Assembly: GCA_003527555.1 (NCBI GenBank)
Contig: DPWT01000049.1
Coordinates: 1-7,774 of the forward strand
Direction: 5' to 3'
From: Verrucomicrobiales bacterium
GTDB lineage: Bacteria > Verrucomicrobiota > Verrucomicrobiia > Verrucomicrobiales > Akkermansiaceae
DNA: 7,774 nucleotides
Shown: piece after piece, positions 1 through 6,483 of the stretch
Layout: the number at the start of each line of letters is the position of its first letter
Position numbering within the stretch: the stretch's first letter is position 1
Notes under the pieces: model-generated
Told to the model about the DNA's origin: nothing
The model's input: only the letters and a program-made list of their open reading frames with translations
The model's database searches: none
Program-made: the position numbers and the translations under genes

Positions 1-16
1 ATTCTGTGATTGAACT

Positions 17-1360
17 CTAGCTAAATTTGATACGTGGATCGATCATCGCCACGATGATATCCGAGATAATATTTCCTATAAGCATGAGGAAAGCAGCGAT
101 TGTCAGTGTGCCCATGATGACGTAGTTGTCGCGATCCATGATCGCTTGAAACTGAAGGAGCCCGAAACCCTGAATATCAAACACCGTCTCGATCAGCATA
201 CTGCCACCAACAAAAATGGTAATCAGCCCACCCAGACTGGTTGCGATCGGGATGAACGAATTCCTAAATGCATGCTTAAATACGGCAGAGCGAAAACTCA
301 CGCCCTTCGATACGGCGGTGCGTACGTAGTCGGCAGCAAGGTTATCCATCAGGTTGTTTTTCATCATCATCGTGGTGTAGGCGAACCCCCCAACGACATA
401 GCAAAGCAGCGGCAGCACGGTGTGATGCCCAAGATCTTTGATTTGATCCCAAGTTGCCAGCTCTTCAGCACTCGGACTTGTCAGCCCAAATAAAGGGAAC
501 CAGCCAAGGCGTGCACCAAAGTAGACAATGAGAAGCGCACCCAATGCGAACCCGGGGATAGAGTATCCCACAAACACCAGCACCGAGCTGGCATTATCAA
601 TGAATGTGCGGTGTTTAATCGCTTTGAGAATTCCTAACGGAATACAAATCGAATATATAATGATTGTAGACAATAGCCCAAAATAGACAGCAATGGGCAC
701 TCGTGCCAAAATCATATCTGAGACCTTGTCTCCGTAGGTTGAGGATTGCCCAAGATCTCCATGGATTAAACCTGAGAACCTTTCTTTATAAACGACAGCC
801 CGGTATGGTTTAGGTGTAGCCTCCTCCTTGGGACGCTCGTTGCGCCGCGCCCAGCGTTCGGCACGATCATCAGGCGACTCAACACGGACACTCCAACCGC
901 TATCTGAGACCCTATCCCCGTCATCCACAAAACGGGCATCCTCTGGGCTCTCTTTGTTCACCAACACCCTGCGCCCACTACCCTTAAGCACAACCAAGGT
1001 CTCATTTTCAGGATCTGTGATGAGTTTGTCACCTATGACATCCTCCTGTCGCACACGGATCTCCTCCTTACTAATGCGTCGCTCACGCGGCCAGAAACCC
1101 AACCACTGAAGGTAAGCCACTGGAATCGGTTTATCGTAACCGTATTCTTCCTCAAGTTCTTCGAGATCTTCGTCACTAAGTCCGCCACCACCTTGGCTGC
1201 CTGCTGATGAGTTACTATTCTCATCACTCTGAGTGGCACGTTGCATCGCACGCTCGATCGGACTACCAGGCATGAATCGGGTCAGCGTGAAAACGATCAG
1301 CGTGACCCCGAGCAAAGTGATCGGGACAAGCAGAAATCGTCTGATAAAATACGCCTTCAT
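17..1360 (-). CDS. yejB: YejB-like ABC transporter permease with large extracytoplasmic insert
   Basis: Inner-membrane permease subunit of a peptide ABC importer (OppB/DppB superfamily, YejB-type; YejB in enterobacteria takes up peptides such as microcin C). Numbering from the ATG at 1360 gives 447 residues, longer than the roughly 360 usual for YejB. Visible parts are an N-terminal basic stretch and first membrane helix (about 7-27) ending in the family motif FMPGSP, then a Ser/Gly/acidic linker (about 43-72). The family segment YGYDKPIPV follows, then an insert (about 93-191), then the HGDLGQSSTYGDKVSD segment. Five further helices follow, with the ATPase-contacting EAA loop (YVRTAVSKGVS, about 345-355). 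The C-terminus DPRIKF matches the YejB ending. A GTG at 1414 would add 18 residues, but homologues begin near MKAYFIRRFLL, so the ATG at 1360 is preferred. No Shine-Dalgarno precedes it. The gene is divergent from oppA, and partner genes (yejE, yejF) may lie beyond the left edge. Confidence 0.88.
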   Translation of the reverse strand: MKAYFIRRFLLVPITLLGVTLIVFTLTRFMPGSPIERAMQRATQSDENSNSSAGSQGGGGLSDEDLEELEEEYGYDKPIPVAYLQWLGFWPRERRISKEEIRVRQEDVIGDKLITDPENETLVVLKGSGRRVLVNKESPEDARFVDDGDRVSDSGWSVRVESPDDRAERWARRNERPKEEATPKPYRAVVYKERFSGLIHGDLGQSSTYGDKVSDMILARVPIAVYFGLLSTIIIYSICIPLGILKAIKHRTFIDNASSVLVFVGYSIPGFALGALLIVYFGARLGWFPLFGLTSPSAEELATWDQIKDLGHHTVLPLLCYVVGGFAYTTMMMKNNLMDNLAADYVRTAVSKGVSFRSAVFKHAFRNSFIPIATSLGGLITIFVGGSMLIETVFDIQGFGLLQFQAIMDRDNYVIMGTLTIAAFLMLIGNIISDIIVAMIDPRIKFS

Positions 1361-1402
1361 GGAAAAAAGAAACAACCCTCGTGCATTGTGAGGGCCATGA
1401 AC

Positions 1403-1431
1403 TATGTAGGTCACGGATCGCAGCGACGCAA
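1403..1431 (-). promoter_or_regulatory. possible sigma70-like promoter for the yejB-like gene
   Basis: On the minus strand, TTGCGT (1426-1431) and TACATA (1403-1408) are separated by exactly 17 bases. Each hexamer matches the sigma70 consensus at only three of six positions, so this is a weak prediction. If real, transcription would start near 1395. That lies downstream of the alternative GTG start at 1414 and would favour the ATG at 1360 as the true start of the permease. Confidence 0.25.
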
Positions 1432-1452
1432 GCCCGTGTTTGGGTTTTCATA

Positions 1453-1474
1453 TTTTCACCCATATGGGCAAAAA
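1453..1474. promoter_or_regulatory. candidate operator: palindrome between divergent transporter genes
   Basis: The sequence CCCATATGGG (1459-1468) is a perfect ten-base palindrome. Two unpaired bases flank it on each side, and beyond them lie TTTT (1453-1456) and AAAA (1471-1474), which are again complementary. The dyad is therefore 22 bases with 14 paired positions. There is no loop, so it suits a dimeric DNA-binding protein better than a terminator hairpin. It lies 43 bases before oppA and about 90 bases before the yejB-like start, where one regulator could act on both divergent units. No regulator gene is visible in the window, and the assignment is inference from symmetry and position. 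Confidence 0.35.
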
Positions 1475-1516
1475 AATGCTCCACATTCTCTGTAAATTAG
1501 CCAGTTTTAACGCGCC

Positions 1517-3121
1517 ATGCGTCTAGCCTTCATTTTGTCTCCAGTTTTATTAATGCCTTTTTTGTCATCATGCGACAAGGAATCACCGATTGACAAATAC
1601 ACTGAGAAAAAAATCCTGATTGTAGGGAACTCCAACGAACCCGCCGGCCTCGACCCACAAATCGTCACCGGGGTAATCGAGAGCAACATTATCACCTCTC
1701 TTTTTGAGGGGCTATGTGTCCAGCATCCATCAGACAGTGGCGGCTCAATGCCCGGCGCCGCAGCCCGTTGGGATGCCAACGAAGATTTTACCGAGTGGAC
1801 ATTTCATTTGCAGAAAAATGGCAAGTGGTCAGACGGCATGCCCGTAACCACAGCTGACTTTTTATTTGCCTACGAACGCATCCTCAGCCCGGACTTCGCT
1901 GCTAAATATTCATCCATGCTTTACTACATCAAGAACGGAGAAAAATTCAACAAAGGCGAACTCAAGGACTTTTCCGAAGTAGGTGTGAAAGCGATTGATG
2001 ACTACACGCTCAAGATTTTTCTACGTGCCCCTATCCCATTTCTTCCACATCTCACCAAACACTACACTTGGTATCCTGTCCCAAAGCACACCGTATTAGC
2101 TCATGGGACAATGACAGAACGAAACACATATTGGACAGCACCAGAGAGCATGGTCTCCAACGGCCCGTTCAAACTCGAGACTTGGAAGTTCAATGATCGT
2201 ATCGAAGTGATTAGAAACCCTCATTACTGGGATGCGGATACAGTAAAACTCAACGCCATCCGCTACCTACCCATTGGCAACAAATACACCGAGGCCCGCA
2301 TGTTTTTTAACGACCAGATGCACGTCACCGAGCGTCTTGCTCCTGAAATGATCGGCTATTGCAGAGATCGCTATCCCAGAGAATTCCGGCAGGAGGTGTA
2401 TCTCGGTTGTGATTTCATACGCTTCAACATGACTCTGGAAAAATTCAAGGATGTCCGTGTTAGAAAAGCTCTCTCCCTCGCCATCGACCGACAATTAATT
2501 ATCGATAAAGTAACCAAAGGCGGTGAGGAGCCCGCTCAGGGGATTGTCTCTCCCATGGGTGAGTATAAGACAGCAGGTATCGCCAAACACAACGCTGAGC
2601 TGGCAAGCCAACTGATAGCTGAAGCCGGCTACTCAGATGGCAATAAACTCAAGTTCACTCTATTGACGACTGATCGAGACGGCGCCAAAACCTACGCCGA
2701 GGCATTTCAAGACATGTGGCAGAAAATCCTGCCTGTGGAAGTCAGCATCGAGCAACGCGAATGGAAAAGCTACCAAGACATGATGTCAAAATTAGGATAC
2801 GAAATGACGACCGGAGGATGGATTGGCGATTATCCAGATCCCACGACCTTCCTCGACATGTGGAAAAAAGGTGACGGAAACAATCGCACCGGATGGCATA
2901 GCGAAGAGTATGAAAAGCTGCTGGGTAAAGCTGAGCTGGCTACTGACCCTGCAGAACGAATACGACTGCTGCGCCAAGCCGAGACACTCTTTTTAAACGA
3001 GCACCCCATTGTCCCAATCTACTGGCACACCAGCGTCTACTTACTTCATGACTCTGTGAAAAACTGGCACCCGCTGCCGCTCAGAAATCAGCCCTACAAA
3101 TTTATCGATTTGAAGAAGTAG
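1517..3121 (+). CDS. oppA: oligopeptide ABC transporter substrate-binding lipoprotein (OppA family)
   Basis: Extracytoplasmic peptide-binding component of an ABC importer (SBP_bac_5 family), 534 residues, the usual length. The N-terminus is a lipoprotein signal: a hydrophobic stretch (residues 3-16) then the lipobox LSSC with the lipidated cysteine at 19. The next residue is Asp20, which in enterobacteria is an inner-membrane retention signal, though whether that rule holds here is unknown. The family signature is clear in residues 40-125, with EPAGLDPQI, FTEWTFHLQKNGKWSDG and TTADFLFAYERILSP. The later segments DVRVRKALSLAIDRQ and WIGDYPDPTTFLDMW are also typical of OppA-type proteins. It is the first gene of an oppABC operon, 30 bases before oppB. 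No Shine-Dalgarno is seen before the ATG. DppA- or MppA-like specificity cannot be excluded, because the substrate cannot be read from the sequence. Confidence 0.95.
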   Translation: MRLAFILSPVLLMPFLSSCDKESPIDKYTEKKILIVGNSNEPAGLDPQIVTGVIESNIITSLFEGLCVQHPSDSGGSMPGAAARWDANEDFTEWTFHLQKNGKWSDGMPVTTADFLFAYERILSPDFAAKYSSMLYYIKNGEKFNKGELKDFSEVGVKAIDDYTLKIFLRAPIPFLPHLTKHYTWYPVPKHTVLAHGTMTERNTYWTAPESMVSNGPFKLETWKFNDRIEVIRNPHYWDADTVKLNAIRYLPIGNKYTEARMFFNDQMHVTERLAPEMIGYCRDRYPREFRQEVYLGCDFIRFNMTLEKFKDVRVRKALSLAIDRQLIIDKVTKGGEEPAQGIVSPMGEYKTAGIAKHNAELASQLIAEAGYSDGNKLKFTLLTTDRDGAKTYAEAFQDMWQKILPVEVSIEQREWKSYQDMMSKLGYEMTTGGWIGDYPDPTTFLDMWKKGDGNNRTGWHSEEYEKLLGKAELATDPAERIRLLRQAETLFLNEHPIVPIYWHTSVYLLHDSVKNWHPLPLRNQPYKFIDLKK

Positions 3122-3151
3122 GCAACACTTCACATATCATTCTACTTTACC

Positions 3152-4066
3152 ATGCTACGTATTATCATCAGCCGTCTCACCCAAGGCATACTCGTCATAT
3201 TTTGTCTGCTAGCGATCACCTTTGTCCTCATTCGCTTGATGCCAGGTGATCCTTTCACGGGAGAAAAGTCACATGCTGCTCACATCATCGAGAAGAACCG
3301 CGAGAACTTCAGCTTGGATAAACCCATCCCCATCCAGTTTGGCGTCTATCTGACCAAGCTCACCCAAGGTGACATGGGGGACTCCCCAACCCGCGAGCAG
3401 AAAGTAAGCACGATTATCAAACACTCATTTCCAGCTTCTCTGATACTAGGCATTTGTAGTATGATTGTGGCTATTTGCATTGGCATTCCAGCAGGGGTGA
3501 TTGCAGCACTAAAGAAAAACTCTTTGATCGACTATGGCACCATGGTCATTGCGATGATTGGTATTAGTATTCCCTCGTTTGTAATCGGACCGCTGCTTGC
3601 GAGCTATGTAGCAATGAATGTCCCCCTCCTCAAAGTAGCTGGTTGGGGCGATCCCTTTGATTGGATATTACCATCCATTACCCTGGGAGCAATGACCGGC
3701 GCCTATATAGCACGGATTACACGTGGCGGCATGCTTGAGGTAATTAATCAAGACTACATCCGAACCGCCAAAGCCAAAGGAGTAAGCCAGTTCAATCTCA
3801 TTTTTAAGCATGCTATTCGTGGCGGCATCATACCTGCCGTCGCCTACGTCGGCCCAGCCTTCGCCATGCTACTGACGGGATCGTTCGTGGTTGAAACCAT
3901 TTTTCAGATCCCGGGCATGGGACAGCATTTCGTCACCGCTACAAAAGACCGTGATTACTTTCTGCTCCAAGGGGTCGTGTTGCTATTTGGCACTTTGATC
4001 GTGTTAGCAAATCTCGCTGCGGATATCGCCCTCGTCTTACTCAACCCTCGCTTGCGTGAGGCCTAA
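3152..4066 (+). CDS. oppB: oligopeptide ABC transporter permease (OppB family)
   Basis: First permease of the OppABC importer, 304 residues, a normal length for OppB/DppB. The first helix (about 9-28) leads into the family motif RLMPGDPF (28-35). The N-terminal extracytoplasmic segment with LDKPIPIQFGVYL and QGDMGDS follows. Five more helices are at roughly 94-118, 127-152, 170-190, 226-250 and 270-297. The EAA coupling loop that would dock an ATPase is YIRTAKAKGVSQFNLIFKHA (202-221). The ending, IPGMGQHFV through DRDYFLLQG to LLNPRL, is typical of the family. It lies between oppA and oppC with short gaps and is presumably co-transcribed with them. The start ATG has no recognisable Shine-Dalgarno, but the protein begins exactly where OppB proteins normally do. 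DppB is the alternative name. Confidence 0.95.
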   Translation: MLRIIISRLTQGILVIFCLLAITFVLIRLMPGDPFTGEKSHAAHIIEKNRENFSLDKPIPIQFGVYLTKLTQGDMGDSPTREQKVSTIIKHSFPASLILGICSMIVAICIGIPAGVIAALKKNSLIDYGTMVIAMIGISIPSFVIGPLLASYVAMNVPLLKVAGWGDPFDWILPSITLGAMTGAYIARITRGGMLEVINQDYIRTAKAKGVSQFNLIFKHAIRGGIIPAVAYVGPAFAMLLTGSFVVETIFQIPGMGQHFVTATKDRDYFLLQGVVLLFGTLIVLANLAADIALVLLNPRLREA

Positions 4067-4093
4067 TCATCTACCATCCAAATTTTTAAAATC

Positions 4094-5098
4094 ATGCCCA
4101 CTGAAAAAAATGCCGCAAAAGATGTCATCAAAGGCCAATCACTATGGTCAGACGCTTGGCTGCGCCTGAAAAAAAACCATATGGCTGTGATCAGCATGGC
4201 TGTTCTAGCACTTATTTTTCTGCTTTGCTTCATCTTGCCAGCCATTGGAAATTTCAATGCTCCGGAAGACCCGGCTGTCCGCGCAGCTGAGCACTGGTTT
4301 AAAAACCCCAATTACCAGAACCTCAATAATACATTTGCTCCACCCAGTGGCCATCACTGGCTTGGCACTGATCAATCGGGAAGAGATCTGTTTTCACGCC
4401 TGCTATACGGCGGACAGATTTCCCTGCTTGTGGGACTCGTCGCCACGACGATCTCCGTGATAGTCGGCGTCGCTTACGGCGCCATCGCAGGATACTCAAG
4501 CGAAAGAACAGACTCTCTGATGATGCGAATCGTCGATATCCTCTACGGTCTACCATTCCTTGTCCTCGTCATCCTTTTTTCACTGCTCATATCAGAACAC
4601 ATGAAAGAGCTATCTGAACCACCGGATGATGTTTGGAAATGGGAAAGCGTTTTCGTCAACAAATATGCTAACCTAATTCCACTCTTTATTGCCATAGGCG
4701 CACTCGGATGGCTGACGATGGCACGCGTGGCTCGGGCCCAGGTAATGAACATAAAAAAACAGGATTTCATAGAAGCCGCTGTGTCACTAGGGCTGAAAAA
4801 ATCAACCATCCTGACACGTCACATCTTGCCAAATATGATCGGCCCGATGATTGTCTACACCACACTAACCGTTCCAAGCTTCATACTTACCGAAGCCACC
4901 CTTTCCTATTTGGGGGTCGGTGTGCAATCGCCTAACAGCTCATGGGGAATCCTCCTGCAAGAAGGCTCACGATACATGGAAACCAACGCCAGATTACTTA
5001 TCGTGCCAAGTATTGTTTTTTCCCTTACCCTATTCGCTTTGAACTTTCTCGGAGATGGCCTGCGCGATGCTTTAGATCCAAAGGCAAGTAAAGACTAG
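4094..5098 (+). CDS. oppC: oligopeptide ABC transporter permease (OppC family)
   Basis: Second permease of the importer, 334 residues. It has a cytoplasmic N-terminus ending in SDAWLRLKKNHMAV, characteristic of OppC/DppC, and a first helix (about 31-51). An extracytoplasmic loop follows, carrying the diagnostic HHWLGTDQSGRDLFSRLLYG (87-106). Further helices lie at about 107-133, 144-168, 195-215, 249-272 and 301-320. The EAA loop is FIEAAVSLGLKKSTILTRHI (225-244), followed by the family segment ATLSYLGVGVQSPNSSWG. The loop between helices 3 and 4 (about 168-192) is some 20 residues longer than in Escherichia coli OppC, judged from memory of that protein. It is the last plus-strand gene. No oppD or oppF ATPase follows, and the next gene (recR) is on the opposite strand. 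No Shine-Dalgarno is visible. Confidence 0.95.
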   Translation: MPTEKNAAKDVIKGQSLWSDAWLRLKKNHMAVISMAVLALIFLLCFILPAIGNFNAPEDPAVRAAEHWFKNPNYQNLNNTFAPPSGHHWLGTDQSGRDLFSRLLYGGQISLLVGLVATTISVIVGVAYGAIAGYSSERTDSLMMRIVDILYGLPFLVLVILFSLLISEHMKELSEPPDDVWKWESVFVNKYANLIPLFIAIGALGWLTMARVARAQVMNIKKQDFIEAAVSLGLKKSTILTRHILPNMIGPMIVYTTLTVPSFILTEATLSYLGVGVQSPNSSWGILLQEGSRYMETNARLLIVPSIVFSLTLFALNFLGDGLRDALDPKASKD

Positions 5099-5198
5099 TA
5101 AAGTTAGCGACTTGCGTGGATTGCTAATGAGTAAATCACAAGATCTGCATTGAATACTCAAGCACGATCACAAAGAAGTGTTTATTGACCAGAAATAT

Positions 5199-5801
5199 TT
5201 ACCTCCTCCCCTGCAGCGCCCGGGTAATAGTCAGCTCATCAGCATGATCGAGACCACCACCGGCGGGCAGACCTTGGGCAATACGTGTGATGCGGAAATT
5301 CTTTGGCGCGAGAACCTCAGCGATGTAGTTAGCAGTCGCCTCGCCTTCGACATCGGCCCCAAGCGCGAGAATAATTTCAATTTCCTGGTCAACATTTTCC
5401 AATCTTCGCAGCAGCTGGGAAATACGCAGATCTTCAGGTGTCACATTATCCAGCGGCGACAATTTACCACCGAGGCAATGGTAATAGCCTTTGAAGGAGC
5501 CTGAGCGTTCGAGCGGCAAGACATCGGTAGCTTGCTCAACGACGCAGAGCTGAGTGGCGTCGCGTGAGGTGTCGTCACAGACGGTGCAGCCTGCCTCAGT
5601 TGCAAAAAACCCACAGATCGGACAGGTGGTGACGGTCTTTTCCGATTCTAACAATGCATCTGAGAGCGCGGTTGGCTGTGCTTTAGGGTTCTGCAACAAC
5701 CAGATGGCAATACGCTCTGCACTGCGCGGACCGATGCCGGGCATGTGCTTCAATTCGGCTATCAAATTCACAACTGGCTCTGGATAATCAGCTCTTGGCA
5801 T
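5199..5801 (-). CDS. recR: recombination mediator protein RecR
   Basis: RecR acts with RecO (and RecF) to load RecA onto single-stranded DNA coated with SSB, in gap repair and recombination. The protein is 200 residues, the standard length. The helix-hairpin-helix is at about 10-36 (LKHMPGIGPRSAERIAIWLL). The four-cysteine zinc motif is C60, C63, C72 and C75 (CPICGF through CTVC). The Toprim domain covers about 84-165 (LCVVEQATDV, YYHCLGGKLSPLDNV, DVEGEATANYIAE). The C-terminus ITRIAQGLPAGGGLDHADEL is diagnostic. Toprim residues 146-150 read ALGAD, where many RecR proteins have a TNP-type sequence. It is the last gene of a minus-strand cluster, 33 bases after the membrane protein gene, and has no Shine-Dalgarno. 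The product of the neighbouring ClpX-like gene has no established link to RecR. Confidence 0.97.
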   Translation of the reverse strand: MPRADYPEPVVNLIAELKHMPGIGPRSAERIAIWLLQNPKAQPTALSDALLESEKTVTTCPICGFFATEAGCTVCDDTSRDATQLCVVEQATDVLPLERSGSFKGYYHCLGGKLSPLDNVTPEDLRISQLLRRLENVDQEIEIILALGADVEGEATANYIAEVLAPKNFRITRIAQGLPAGGGLDHADELTITRALQGRR

Positions 5802-5834
5802 TTTAATGTAGTGATTGGTGGATTTGACTTAAAA

Positions 5835-6452
5835 TTACAGCTGGGACTTAGGTTTTCCCTTGTCTTTCAGTGATAGCCCTTTCTCTACTTTTACTGTTTT
5901 GTCCAATACCCTGTCTGTTTTAGTGAGAGTATTCGGCTCTTCGGGCGATTGATCAAGTGGAGGAATCAGCTCTGCATCAGGTTGTGATATGTCGATTTTT
6001 GAGTAAATAGAATCGCACGGCATACGATGATGCTGGGTGTAGATGACGACACAGAACCAGCTCCAGAAAACACCTACCAGTTGGACAAAGGGCGAAAAAT
6101 AAATACTCCATACCGCAAATGTCGGCACCATGGCGACGGTTAATATCATGGCGGTTATACCCAGCAGCACCCTGCGCCACACACTTGGAGAATCTAGAAC
6201 CGCAAACGCAATACCATAACAAAAAACTCCTGCTACAACCATTACAGAGAGCATTGTTGGCTGAGCGGCCACGCCTTCATGAAAGAAGGGGTTTGACATC
6301 GACTCGAGTAGTAACGCATCAACACGCTTGAACATACCGATCCAATGTAGGGCATAAGACAACAACAAACCAACGCTACCATATAGCAAGGCGGGCATGT
6401 TCAATCTTCCTACTGGCATAGATAGAATTTGTCGCTGGTTTTGAAATGTCAT
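5835..6452 (-). CDS. hypothetical membrane protein with four predicted helices and a charged C-terminal tail
   Basis: I do not recognise this 205-residue protein. Hydrophobic segments suggest four membrane helices at about 20-41, 67-86, 93-115 and 119-139. The short hydrophilic stretch between helices 1 and 2 (42-66) is followed later by a 65-residue polar tail. The tail is Pro/acidic at 155-175 and strongly basic at the end (repeated Lys after 185). The helix 2-4 block loosely resembles the three-helix bundle that ends CHASE2 sensor domains, but this is only an impression and no sensor domain is present. It sits 31 bases after the ClpX-like gene and 33 bases before recR, so all three are probably co-transcribed. 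The ATG at 6452 lacks a Shine-Dalgarno. An internal ATG at 6398 (Met19, just before helix 1) has GGAAG seven bases upstream and is a credible alternative start. Confidence 0.8.
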   Translation of the reverse strand: MTFQNQRQILSMPVGRLNMPALLYGSVGLLLSYALHWIGMFKRVDALLLESMSNPFFHEGVAAQPTMLSVMVVAGVFCYGIAFAVLDSPSVWRRVLLGITAMILTVAMVPTFAVWSIYFSPFVQLVGVFWSWFCVVIYTQHHRMPCDSIYSKIDISQPDAELIPPLDQSPEEPNTLTKTDRVLDKTVKVEKGLSLKDKGKPKSQL

Positions 6453-6483
6453 GAGGTGTGTGCAGAACTACCCCACAGTAGGT

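Noticed and set aside
146..493. Open frame of 115 codons on the plus strand
   Set aside because: It lies wholly antisense within the well-supported yejB-like gene and its translation has no recognisable domain or plausible composition.
1361..1414. Upstream GTG start adding 18 residues to the yejB-like permease
   Set aside because: The extra residues are not typical of the family, whose members start just before the first helix. The possible promoter also overlaps this stretch. It cannot be fully excluded.
1440..1468. Possible plus-strand promoter TTGGGT-N17-TATGGG before oppA
   Set aside because: The match is weak at both hexamers and the -10 lies within the palindrome. An alternative TAAATT at 1493 has no -35 partner. 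I could not choose a promoter for oppA.
4543..4809. Open frame of 88 codons antisense to oppC
   Set aside because: It is a shadow of the oppC reading frame with no family resemblance.
5103..5128. Weak inverted repeat (TTAGC / GCTAA, 14-base loop) just after oppC
   Set aside because: The stem is only five pairs, the loop is long and there is no T-tract, so it does not support an intrinsic terminator. No other terminator was found between the convergent oppC and recR.
6465..6483. Small CTAC/GTAG inverted repeat between the ClpX-like and membrane protein genes
   Set aside because: Only four paired bases and no T-tract. It is too small to act as a terminator.
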